Assembly (NCBI GenBank): GCA_913055825.1
Contig: CAJXKB010000032.1
Span: forward strand, 1 to 34,464
DNA length: 34,464 nucleotides
Reading direction: 5' to 3'
Source: an uncultured Bacteroidota bacterium
Lineage (GTDB): Bacteria > Bacteroidota > Bacteroidia > Bacteroidales > F082
The notes beneath the pieces are model-generated. The model was not told where the DNA came from, did no database searches, and saw only the letters and a list, made by a program, of their open reading frames with translations. Of the stretch, positions 25,316 through 32,930 are shown piece after piece. Within the stretch, counting starts at the first letter, position 1. Every line of letters begins with the position of its first letter. A program made the position numbers and the translations under genes.

Positions 25316-26448
25316 AATATTTTCCTCCAATTTTTTGTTCTTAATTCAGAAATTGCATTTTTTAAATCTTTGATTGACTTATTTTCAGGTGTTATAATAT
25401 TGAACCATGACTCAATATTGCTAATGTTATTGGCAAAATATTTAAGTAAAGCATCATCTGCCGATTTATCCATTCTGACTTTTGTAAAGACATTTCTTTT
25501 TTTATCAGAAGAATAACTATTTTTAAATGCTTCTTGAACAGATTTATATTCTTGAGTTGGATTAAAAATTAATTCGTCAATAAATTGTGCTAACCCTTTA
25601 TCTGAAAGGAAAATTAGCCAGTCATATGATTGAGCTAATACTTTCAACTCTTTATTCTGATTTTCAGAAGTAAACCAATTTCCATGGTTACTAACGATAC
25701 CAACTGTTAAAATGAATTTTTTTAATAATTCAGAGTCTGTTGAATAAATGATTTCTTCCATCAACTCAACATAGGGTTTAATATAGGGTTCGTTATTTGA
25801 GCGATAGATTAAACCATATTTTTCGCCTTTATCTGTTCTGATTTTTTGTAATGAAGATGTTGTTCTTGCTACATATGCCCCTTGCTTTGCTTTTTCAATT
25901 GTTTGAGGACCTTTTTTTGTACCTTCCTCAATTCCTACTCTTTTGCATTCAAACATTGCATAGGGCTTATGCATTTGTTCAAACACAAACAACTCAAATT
26001 CTTGAGAATTGATTGATTTAAAGCTGGTTAATAGGAAAGTGTCATCAGACTCGCCAATTGTACAAGCGTTTCTTATTATATTGTATTTATCAAGTAAATT
26101 ATTGTTTTTCTTTTCAAATTGAGATATATCAGTTTGCTTTTCTAATTTCTTTAATATTTTTGTGGCTGTCAGCGAGTTGCCATCATTTGGAAGTCTTACA
26201 ACGAATTCATTTATGATTGGATGTAGTGAATATTCTACATTATGTGATATATCTTCATTCCCATATTCAAGAAGACCACGTTCAATTGATGTTGAGTTAT
26301 TAAAACCCCAGGTTTTTATGAGGTAGTATGTTATTATTTCAACTAGTGTACCTAATGCTCTTCCTGCAGCTTTCTTTTTATCTTTCGTATAATGAAACAC
26401 TTTTTTTCCAAGAGCATTTTGTAATTTATCTACAGATTCATATGCCAT
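25312..26448 (-). CDS. Putative type II restriction endonuclease, PD-(D/E)xK-like
   Basis: 378 residues. I do not recognise a named subfamily. Residues 27-48 form a helix with Glu37 (GTLVEIITYYLIKTW). Strands around 151-170 read FELFVF then AMFECKR, where Glu167-x-Lys169 fits the ExK half of a PD-(D/E)xK nuclease site, with the helix Glu as a further ligand. The following GPQTIEKAKQGAYVAR helix is in the usual place. An adenine methyltransferase overlaps its stop codon by four bases, which supports restriction function. Sampled stretches have only 18-30% G+C, far below the neighbours, suggesting transfer. The endonuclease gene comes first in the operon. Confidence 0.72.
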   Translation of the reverse strand: MAYESVDKLQNALGKKVFHYTKDKKKAAGRALGTLVEIITYYLIKTWGFNNSTSIERGLLEYGNEDISHNVEYSLHPIINEFVVRLPNDGNSLTATKILKKLEKQTDISQFEKKNNNLLDKYNIIRNACTIGESDDTFLLTSFKSINSQEFELFVFEQMHKPYAMFECKRVGIEEGTKKGPQTIEKAKQGAYVARTTSSLQKIRTDKGEKYGLIYRSNNEPYIKPYVELMEEIIYSTDSELLKKFILTVGIVSNHGNWFTSENQNKELKVLAQSYDWLIFLSDKGLAQFIDELIFNPTQEYKSVQEAFKNSYSSDKKRNVFTKVRMDKSADDALLKYFANNISNIESWFNIITPENKSIKDLKNAISELRTKNWRKIL

Positions 26449-26470
26449 AATTTTATTCCTAACATTTTCA

Positions 26471-26478
26471 CAAAAATA
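26471..26478 (-). promoter_or_regulatory. -7 box of the restriction-modification operon promoter
   Basis: The minus strand reads TATTTTTG, a perfect TAnnTTTG, 22 bp before the endonuclease ATG at 26448. No clear TTTG at -33; that space is occupied by a palindrome. Confidence 0.5.
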
Positions 26479-26482
26479 CTGA

Positions 26483-26499
26483 TTATTATTCCATAATAA
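26483..26499. promoter_or_regulatory. 7-3-7 palindrome in the R-M promoter, possible operator
   Basis: TTATTATTCCATAATAA has perfect 7-base arms around TCC and lies 4 bp upstream of the -7 box, inside the spacer between promoter elements. A protein bound there would block transcription of the R-M operon. No controller (C) protein gene is present, so the methyltransferase or nuclease itself, or a host factor, would be the binder. In AT-rich DNA such a palindrome could also be chance. Confidence 0.4.
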
Positions 26500-26568
26500 G
26501 AATGATTAGGTTTTAAGTTTTTCTGAGTTTTTCCGCAATTACGCCATACATAAATATATTTGCCGGTC

Positions 26569-27000
26569 TCATTTTTTTATACTTATGGATTTATCGGCTG
26601 CATGTATTTTAATATTCTCGCTATTGCCTTTTTCTTCGACTTGTGTGTCATTTTGAATATATTCAGGATCGTCATCATTATTTTTCACTTGTTCTGATGT
26701 GGTGTTGTTTTGTTCGGCTACTTTAGCTGCCGTCTTGGTGTTTTCGTTCCCGGCTTTTGTGTTGCCCTTTGTATCCTGAATTTCTTTTTTATATTTTTCG
26801 AGTTTTTTTTCGCGCTCTATTTTGTCTGCTTCACGATTGATTTCATTTTTAACATCTTCGGAAGCTCGTTTGATTTCATTGATAAATTTACCGGCACTTC
26901 TGGCAAGTTCGGGAATTTTCCCCGGACCGAAAACCAAAAAAATAGCCAACACAATGAGAAAAATTTCCCCTGATCCGAAATCAAAAAATAGAAGCGTCAC
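26569..27000 (-). CDS. tatA: TatA/TatB family Sec-independent translocase subunit
   Basis: 143 residues from a GTG start at 27000; an in-frame TAA lies a few codons upstream and no ATG fits. One short N-terminal membrane helix (about 11-25, GEIFLIVLAIFLVF) is followed by the FGPGKIPEL hinge (24-32), then an amphipathic helix (ARSAGKFINEIKRASED) and a long, charged, asparagine- and lysine-rich tail. This is the standard TatA/B layout for export of folded proteins. Hinge Phe-Gly-Pro is closer to TatA/E than TatB, but the longer tail leaves TatB possible. No tatC is nearby. It follows hemY by 72 bp but has its own TACTTTTG box. Confidence 0.88.
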   Translation of the reverse strand: MTLLFFDFGSGEIFLIVLAIFLVFGPGKIPELARSAGKFINEIKRASEDVKNEINREADKIEREKKLEKYKKEIQDTKGNTKAGNENTKTAAKVAEQNNTTSEQVKNNDDDPEYIQNDTQVEEKGNSENIKIHAADKSISIKK

Positions 27001-27021
27001 GTTCTTGAAATTTTATTTGTA

Positions 27022-27029
27022 CAAAAGTA
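27022..27029 (-). promoter_or_regulatory. -7 box of the tatA promoter
   Basis: Minus strand TACTTTTG, a perfect TAnnTTTG, 21 bp before the GTG start and just after the hemY stop. Confidence 0.5.
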
Positions 27030-27072
27030 TAAAAATCCTCTCATCTCAGCGAGGTTGTCATTCTTTAAAAAA

Positions 27073-28437
27073 TTATTCGTTTCTGCCAATAAGTTCAGCT
27101 ATTTGAAACCCTTGTTTAATACGATCGGCTATGCCAATGCCGTCGCGTATGCTTCCAGCGAGATACAGACCGGGATTAGTCTGCTCAATACGGTCGATCG
27201 CTTTCAGGCGTTCACCCGAGTCAGCACCATATTGTGCTATGGCTTTGGTATGTGGGGCAATTTCAAATAAATCGGGATTAAAATTTTTCAGGACCATGGT
27301 TTTTTTGATTTCAGCACCAATCAGTTTTTTCAATTCCTTTTTTTGTAAATCGGCAAGATGTGCTTTGCGGATACCTCCCACAAAGGTGGTCAGCAATGCC
27401 CCACCTTCAGGCGCCCGGTTTTTAAACAAAGTGGACATAAACAAAATGCCGAGGATATTTATATCTTCTTTGAAAGGGATAAGTCCGCCAAAGGCGTTTA
27501 ACGGAATGCCGTCCCATTTTTTAAAGCCAATGGCTACTTCGGTTACTTTGGCATAAATAAGTTTTTTTACGGGTGTTAAATCATTTTGATTTATAAAGGG
27601 ATACAGTTTGTCCAGCGTGCCGGCATCGGTTGTATTTACCACATGGCTATATGCAGTTTCTGTATCGCCATTCAACACCCCATAACCCGACTTTAGCTTT
27701 TTTATCTGAAGCTTTTGACAATTGGTATGTATGTTTTTTTTGCCAATGGCTTTTACCAGTGCGTTCACCAATTGTTCCAGGCCTCCTTCCACGGAGAAAA
27801 TATCGCGAGTTGCCTTTTTATCAGATTCGGTTTTGGGTTCTTTCCGTTTTTTGATAGCTCCACCAATGAAACTACCATATTTTTGTTCCAGGTTGTATAA
27901 TTTGGGTAAGGCATATTTTGGTACGATATATTCTGGATCACCGGCATAGATACCCAAAATAAAAGGGTCAATAGCATAATCGAGAAAGCTTTGTCCCATT
28001 CGTCTTTTTACCAAATCGGCAAGACTTTCGTTGGGATTCTCACCTTTTTTTCGAAAAGGTTCACCCAAAATTCCGAATTTATCTTTCCAGGTAAATAAAG
28101 GGGTTGTGATTCCTCCGCCAATTCCCGAAGGTAGTACGTGCCAACGGCCTTGTTTCCAGATTAACCGCCGGGATGCATCTTTATTGGCAATCTCCAGCTT
28201 ACAACTATCTTTCAATTCATCAAATAAATCAGCAACCTCGGCATTGCCGATAACACCGCTGTTGGGGCCTGTTTCGTAAAGAAATCCACTTTTATTTTTA
28301 GTTTGTATGACCCCGCCAATGTGATTGGATTTTTCAAAAATCTGAAACGAAATTCCTTGTTTATGAAGATAATATGCAGTTGTCAAACCGGAAATTCCTG
28401 CGCCGATGATGGCCACGTTTCTATGCTTTTTGTCCAT
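27073..28437 (-). CDS. hemY: HemY-type protoporphyrinogen/coproporphyrinogen oxidase
   Basis: 454 residues, the family length. It opens with the FAD dinucleotide-binding motif VAIIGAGISGLTTAYYL (8-24), then ETGPNSGVIG, the LADLVKRRMGQSFLDYAIDPF segment (about 144-164), VEGGLEQLVNAL (about 218-229) and the C-terminal FAD loop GLYLAGSIRDGIGIADRI. These are standard for HemY/HemG flavoenzymes that oxidise (copro)porphyrinogen in late haem synthesis at the inner membrane. Which porphyrinogen is used cannot be told from sequence alone. A perfect TAGCTTTG -7 box with a TTTG 16 bp upstream precedes the gene. Confidence 0.93.
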   Translation of the reverse strand: MDKKHRNVAIIGAGISGLTTAYYLHKQGISFQIFEKSNHIGGVIQTKNKSGFLYETGPNSGVIGNAEVADLFDELKDSCKLEIANKDASRRLIWKQGRWHVLPSGIGGGITTPLFTWKDKFGILGEPFRKKGENPNESLADLVKRRMGQSFLDYAIDPFILGIYAGDPEYIVPKYALPKLYNLEQKYGSFIGGAIKKRKEPKTESDKKATRDIFSVEGGLEQLVNALVKAIGKKNIHTNCQKLQIKKLKSGYGVLNGDTETAYSHVVNTTDAGTLDKLYPFINQNDLTPVKKLIYAKVTEVAIGFKKWDGIPLNAFGGLIPFKEDINILGILFMSTLFKNRAPEGGALLTTFVGGIRKAHLADLQKKELKKLIGAEIKKTMVLKNFNPDLFEIAPHTKAIAQYGADSGERLKAIDRIEQTNPGLYLAGSIRDGIGIADRIKQGFQIAELIGRNE

Positions 28438-28462
28438 GATTTACTTTCTGTTAAAAGTTTCG

Positions 28463-28490
28463 CAAAGCTATAAAAAAAGCAATCAGCAAA
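28463..28490 (-). promoter_or_regulatory. Promoter of hemY
   Basis: Minus strand TTTG (28490-28487), a 16-base spacer and TAGCTTTG (28470-28463). The spacer is slightly short of the usual 17-23 but the -7 box is perfect. It lies 25 bp before the hemY ATG. Confidence 0.55.
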
Positions 28491-28531
28491 GTGGAGATAA
28501 TTTCCATAAAATATACGCACGGGAATTGATT

Positions 28532-28843
28532 CTAAATATAGTTGAGTCGCTCAATGAGTAGTTTATTTGTGAGTTTGATGATTTCCGGAATTTTGGCTTC
28601 CAGCTCCTCTGATAGTTTCATTTCCATATCCTGCGGGGTATTAATGGGAACTGCAATCAAATATATTTTAGGCAGGTGATTGGTCAATATTGCCGATTCA
28701 ATCATGTCTTTTAATCCCAACGAATGGGAGCTGAGGGTAGGGGGGAAATCACCTGAATATTTCGGTTCAATCACCCTGATTTGCTCGTTATTATTTTTTC
28801 CCAGTGTGGCATCAATTTGAATAATCTTCCATGAGATAAATTC
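28532..28843 (-). pseudogene. 5'-truncated [NiFe]-hydrogenase maturation protease (HyaD/HycI, M52 family)
   Basis: The frame runs 103 codons from just after an in-frame TAA (28846-28844) to TAG at 28532, with no good start; an internal GTG at 28774 would leave 80 residues. It reads like the C-terminal two thirds of an M52 protease: the IQIDATLG strand with the metal Asp, SSHSLGLKD with the metal His, then LPKIYLIAVPI and LSEELEAKIPEII. The N-terminal GNxxRxDDGxG segment with the first metal Glu is absent from all minus-strand frames upstream to 29187. Such proteases clip the C-terminus of hydrogenase large subunits. Probably a decayed gene. Confidence 0.75.
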
Positions 28844-29187
28844 TTATTTCCAAACGTCCTGATTGTTTCTTTACACAGTTAAAGAATGTTAAAGTTTTAA
28901 CTTTTACGGACTTTTCTCTATAACTTAGCCTATTCTAATTTTAAACTATTCTTTGCCGGATGAACCAACATAACGTACTAATTACTAATTCTATGGAAAA
29001 GAATAGCTATTAATTAATTGAAATATAGTCTTTTAAAATATTTGTTGAAAAGATTTGAAACTATTTGAGTGTTTTGGTTTTGATAATTGAAGGTTGATTA
29101 ACGGGTTCTGCAATGTTCTTTTATCAAATTAACATAAATTATTTATTAGAACCCTTTTCTCTTTATGAGGACAAAATTATTGTTATT
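28844..29187. other. Gene-free AT-rich stretch upstream of the M16 peptidase
   Basis: No coding frame is supported in these 344 bases. The only ordered element seen is a GTTAAA palindrome with an extra half-site (listed separately). No perfect TAnnTTTG box was found, so the promoter of the M16 gene is not located. No tRNA or obvious structured RNA was recognised. Confidence 0.6.
28878..28901. promoter_or_regulatory. GTTAAA palindrome plus extra half-site, possible regulator site
   Basis: GTTAAAGTTTTAAC (28888-28901) has perfect 6-base arms GTTAAA/TTTAAC two bases apart. A third GTTAAA(G) starts at 28878, exactly 10 bp earlier, so all three half-sites face the same side of the helix. It lies between the hydrogenase-protease remnant and the M16 gene. 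Binder unknown. Confidence 0.35.
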
Positions 29188-31851
29188 ATGAAAAAAATCC
29201 TTTTTATTTTTGTTGCGTTTCTCCTGGCATCGCCGATGGTTGGAAGAACCATGATGGACAACAGCAGCGAGACCGTTACCAGGCATACGCTTAAAAACGG
29301 GCTTCGGGTTGTGATTGTGAGAAATCCGCTGGCTCCTGTTGTTACAACTGAAATTAATTACCTGGTGGGTTCCAACGAAGCTCCAAAAGGTTTTCCGGGA
29401 ATGGCTCATGCCCAGGAGCATATGATGTTTCGTGGCAGCCCGGGTCTGTCTGCTAATCAACTTGCGGATATTTCTGCTGCCATGGGCGGTGATTTTGATG
29501 CAGACACACGCCAGATGGTTACCCAATATTTTTTCACAATTCCTGCGGAAGATTTGGATGTAGCATTGCATATTGAATCCATTCGTATGCGCGGCGTTTT
29601 GGATACTCAGGCGCTCTGGAGTAAAGAACGTGGCGCCATTGAACAGGAAGTGGCCAGCGATATGTCGAATCCGCAGTATGTTTTCTATAAAAAACTGCTG
29701 GCAGAAATGTTCAAAGGCACACCTTATGCTCACGATGCCTTGGGAACACGCCCTTCATTTAATAAGACAACCGGTGCCATGCTTCAGAAATTCCATAACA
29801 AATGGTATGCTCCGAACAATGCTATTCTTGTCATCGTCGGTAAAGTTGATCCCAAGAAAACTTTGAAAGAAGTGGAAAAGCTTTTTGGTGATATTCCATC
29901 GAAAAAACTGCCACCCCGTCCGGCTTTCAATTTGCAACCTGTAAAAACAGATACGTTGCATTTGACCACTGATTTGCCTTACGGACTGGCCATTATTTCT
30001 TACAGAATGCCCGGCACTGATAGTCCTGATTACGCTGCTGCACAGGTTTTGTCGGATGTTTTGTCGAATCATCGTGGCAAATTATATTCACTGGTTCCAC
30101 AGGGAAAAGCATTATACACTGCGTTTGAAACCAATGGATTACGTAAGGCTGGCCTCGGATTCAGCTTTGCTGTATTCCCGAAAGGTGCGAATGCCAAAAA
30201 ATTAATCGGTGAAGTCTCGTCAGTAATTGGTTCCGAATTGAAAAGCGGTGTAAATCCTGATTTTGTGGCGGCAGCGAAAAGACATGAAATTTCTTCTTTT
30301 GAATTCCAGAAAAATTCTGTTTCAGGACTGGCAAATGTATGGTCTGAGGCGCTTGCCGTACAAGGACGTCAATCACCATCTGAAAATTTGGATGCAATCA
30401 AAAAAGTAACCGCTCAGGATGTAAATCGCGTAGCACGGAAATATTTAAATCCACAACATGCTATTTATGTTATACTGACGCCTCACGCTTCCGGGAAACC
30501 CATTTCCCGCAAGGGCTTTGGTGGAAAGGAATCTTTTGCTCCAAAGAACCCTAAACCGGTAAAATTGCCGAAATGGGCTGAAAAAGCCATAGGTCGCTTG
30601 TCTGCCCCCAAATCCATTGTAAATCCCGTGGTATCAACATTGCCGAATGGTATTAAACTGATTGTTCAGCCTGAGCATATCAGCAATACAATTAGTGTTT
30701 ATGGCAGGATCAAGAATCAGCCGTATTTGGAAACACCCAAAGGGCAGACTGGTGTTGCAGACGTTTTGGATCAGTTGTTTGAATACGGCACAAAAACATT
30801 AAACCGCATTCAGTTCCAGAAAGCTTTGGATGATATTGGTATCAACGAATCTGCCGGAAGCAGTTTTTCGCTCAATGTCTTGTCCAATCATTTCAACAGG
30901 GGAGTCCAACTGTTGGCAGACAATGAATTACACCCGGCATTACCAACACGCGCTTTCATGATAGTGCAGCATCAAACCGCTGCTTCTGTGGCCGGTCAGT
31001 TACAAAGTCCTGCTTACCTCTTTGGCAGAGCTATCCATAAGGCATTGTTGCCCAAAGAAGATCCGGCTTTGCGCCATGCCACACCAAAATCGGTGATGTC
31101 GCTGAATCTTCAGAATGTAAAAAGTTATTATCAACATGTTTTCCGCCCGGATATGACGACCATTGTTGTGATTGGAAATATTACACCTGACAAAGCAAAA
31201 ACAGTAATTGAGAAATACTTTGGCGGCTGGAACGCGTCTGGTCCAAAACCCGATGTAGATCTCAAACCGGTGCCAATGAATAAACCAAACACTATAAACG
31301 TTCCGGATGCCAGCAGAGTACAGGATAAAGTGGTTTTGGCTCAAAATTTAGCAATTACACGGTCGAATCCTGATCGTTTTGCACTGCAGGTCGGGAACAA
31401 AGTCTTGGGAGGCGGTTTCTATGCTACCAGACTTTACCGTGATCTTCGTGAAAATGGAGGACTGGTTTACTATGTTTCCTCGTCGTTTAACATTGGGAAA
31501 CATCGTTCCGATTATGCTGTAACCTACGCTTGTGACCCGCCGAATGTTTCAAAGGCTAAAGATATGGTTACAAAGGATTTGAAACAGATGCAGCAAACAG
31601 ATGTGACCCCAAAAGAATTAAATCAGGCCAAATCGTTACTGTTGCGTGACATTACACTGTCAGAATCAAGTATCAACGCCATTGCAGGTGGTTTACTGAA
31701 TCGATCATTGGAAGGCTTACCACTGAATGAGCCTACAATTGCTGCTAAGCATTATGTATCAATTACGGCCAAACAGGTCAAAAATGCTTTTGCAAAATGG
31801 ATGAGCCCTGATAACCTGGTTCAGGTTTCTCAGGGACCCAGTCCTAAATAA
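29188..31851 (+). CDS. M16 family zinc metallopeptidase with two M16 repeats
   Basis: 887 residues from ATG 29188, chosen because it opens a signal peptide (MKKILFIFVAFLLASPMVG); the frame extends 25 codons upstream without one. The first M16 domain has the inverted zinc motif HAQEH (74-78) and the distal ligand Glu154 in IEQEV, 76 residues after His78 as the family requires. The second half (about 480-887) repeats the M16 fold without HxxEH and carries the substrate-gripping RLYRDLRENGGLVYYVSSSF segment. It is probably a periplasmic or outer-membrane-associated peptidase that degrades peptides, built like pitrilysin-type fusions. A terminator follows. Confidence 0.93.
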   Translation: MKKILFIFVAFLLASPMVGRTMMDNSSETVTRHTLKNGLRVVIVRNPLAPVVTTEINYLVGSNEAPKGFPGMAHAQEHMMFRGSPGLSANQLADISAAMGGDFDADTRQMVTQYFFTIPAEDLDVALHIESIRMRGVLDTQALWSKERGAIEQEVASDMSNPQYVFYKKLLAEMFKGTPYAHDALGTRPSFNKTTGAMLQKFHNKWYAPNNAILVIVGKVDPKKTLKEVEKLFGDIPSKKLPPRPAFNLQPVKTDTLHLTTDLPYGLAIISYRMPGTDSPDYAAAQVLSDVLSNHRGKLYSLVPQGKALYTAFETNGLRKAGLGFSFAVFPKGANAKKLIGEVSSVIGSELKSGVNPDFVAAAKRHEISSFEFQKNSVSGLANVWSEALAVQGRQSPSENLDAIKKVTAQDVNRVARKYLNPQHAIYVILTPHASGKPISRKGFGGKESFAPKNPKPVKLPKWAEKAIGRLSAPKSIVNPVVSTLPNGIKLIVQPEHISNTISVYGRIKNQPYLETPKGQTGVADVLDQLFEYGTKTLNRIQFQKALDDIGINESAGSSFSLNVLSNHFNRGVQLLADNELHPALPTRAFMIVQHQTAASVAGQLQSPAYLFGRAIHKALLPKEDPALRHATPKSVMSLNLQNVKSYYQHVFRPDMTTIVVIGNITPDKAKTVIEKYFGGWNASGPKPDVDLKPVPMNKPNTINVPDASRVQDKVVLAQNLAITRSNPDRFALQVGNKVLGGGFYATRLYRDLRENGGLVYYVSSSFNIGKHRSDYAVTYACDPPNVSKAKDMVTKDLKQMQQTDVTPKELNQAKSLLLRDITLSESSINAIAGGLLNRSLEGLPLNEPTIAAKHYVSITAKQVKNAFAKWMSPDNLVQVSQGPSPK

Positions 31852-31872
31852 ATCTTCAAGGTAAATAAAGAG

Positions 31873-31906
31873 AGGCTGTCTGCTTATGTGGGCAGTCTTT
31901 CTTTTT
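31873..31906 (+). terminator. Intrinsic terminator after the M16 gene
   Basis: AGGCTGTCTGC pairs with GTGGGCAGTCT across a TTAT loop (several G-U pairs, one mismatch), followed by TTTCTTTTT. It lies 22 bp after the M16 stop. A T-rich run on the other strand means it may also serve the convergent SGNH gene. Confidence 0.65.
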
Positions 31907-31970
31907 GGTAGGTTTGTTTCACAAAAATCGGTACTTACAATTATGCATGGGATAAATTATTCCAAATTTA

Positions 31971-32930
31971 TTACTGCCTTACCGGATTTGAGTTTTTGTT
32001 GGTATCAGGGATGGTATTAATTTTTCCGGCCAGCCACAAAGAAATTGCTTTTGCTCCGGCGCGGTTTAAATGATTTACGTCGTGCCAATAGTCCGTATTT
32101 TGCATGATTTGCAAGGGAGGAATCCAGACTTCCCCATATTTTAAATAGGTTTTATATTCTTTTGGTTTACTTAAAGAAGTGCCGTAAGAAGACAAGTATA
32201 AAAATATGATTTTGATACTGTTTTTAGTGCATAATTTGTCAATTCGCTTCAAGTAGCCTCTCGCAAAGCTCATATGAAAATTACGTTCAAATGGCGTAAG
32301 TTTCTTTCCGGGTCTGTTTTGCTTTTTTTTGGCTCCATTCAGGCTTTTTCCAGATGCGGTATCCGGTGACGATGCAAATCCGAAATCATTCTTCCTGATA
32401 GGTGTGCTCAATGCTTTGGTGAATAACCTGTCCTGGATCAATTCGATTTTGTAGGAGAAATGAGTCCAGATATCGGATAATATATCCCGGTCGAAAAACG
32501 GCCAGGGAAAAAGTACGTCTTTGTCGGAAGCGATATAGGGGAAAATTGGATGACTGTAATAATCTTCATTCTCCCTGACCTCAAGAAATAAATATTTTGG
32601 GTGTTTCTTTTTCAGGATTTCTTTTAACAAAACATAATCGAGGTTACGACCTAACCGGCAATATCCGAAATTAACAACTGATAAATTACCTTTCCTGATA
32701 TTCCTCTGAATCAACTGATCATCTATTCCGTTAATGGTGTGTGACGAACCGAGGAATACAATATCGATTGGTTTCGGATTGTTGACAATCCTGTCATATA
32801 TCCAGAGGCCATGATTAAAACAATCGTGCTTTAAACCGATATATTTCAGGCGTTTATTTACAGGTGAAATAAAAATCAGCGCCAGCAGCGGCAACAAAAA
32901 GAGGACGATATTTCGATAAATTTTTTTCAT
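31971..32930 (-). CDS. SGNH-like membrane-anchored protein, partner of MBOAT acyltransferase
   Basis: 319 residues. One N-terminal membrane segment (about 7-23), then an SGNH/GDSL-like domain facing the periplasm: DIVFLGSSHTINGID (56-70) has Ser62-Ser63 in the nucleophile position, and WHDVNHLNRAG (282-292) supplies Asp284-x-x-His287. This resembles DltD/AlgJ/AlgX-type proteins that pass acyl groups to cell-surface polymers. Its ATG directly follows the TAA of the MBOAT gene with no gap. Low-complexity lysine-rich sequence (about 195-210) interrupts the domain. The acceptor, whether exopolysaccharide, O-antigen or wall polymer, is unknown. Confidence 0.8.
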   Translation of the reverse strand: MKKIYRNIVLFLLPLLALIFISPVNKRLKYIGLKHDCFNHGLWIYDRIVNNPKPIDIVFLGSSHTINGIDDQLIQRNIRKGNLSVVNFGYCRLGRNLDYVLLKEILKKKHPKYLFLEVRENEDYYSHPIFPYIASDKDVLFPWPFFDRDILSDIWTHFSYKIELIQDRLFTKALSTPIRKNDFGFASSPDTASGKSLNGAKKKQNRPGKKLTPFERNFHMSFARGYLKRIDKLCTKNSIKIIFLYLSSYGTSLSKPKEYKTYLKYGEVWIPPLQIMQNTDYWHDVNHLNRAGAKAISLWLAGKINTIPDTNKNSNPVRQ

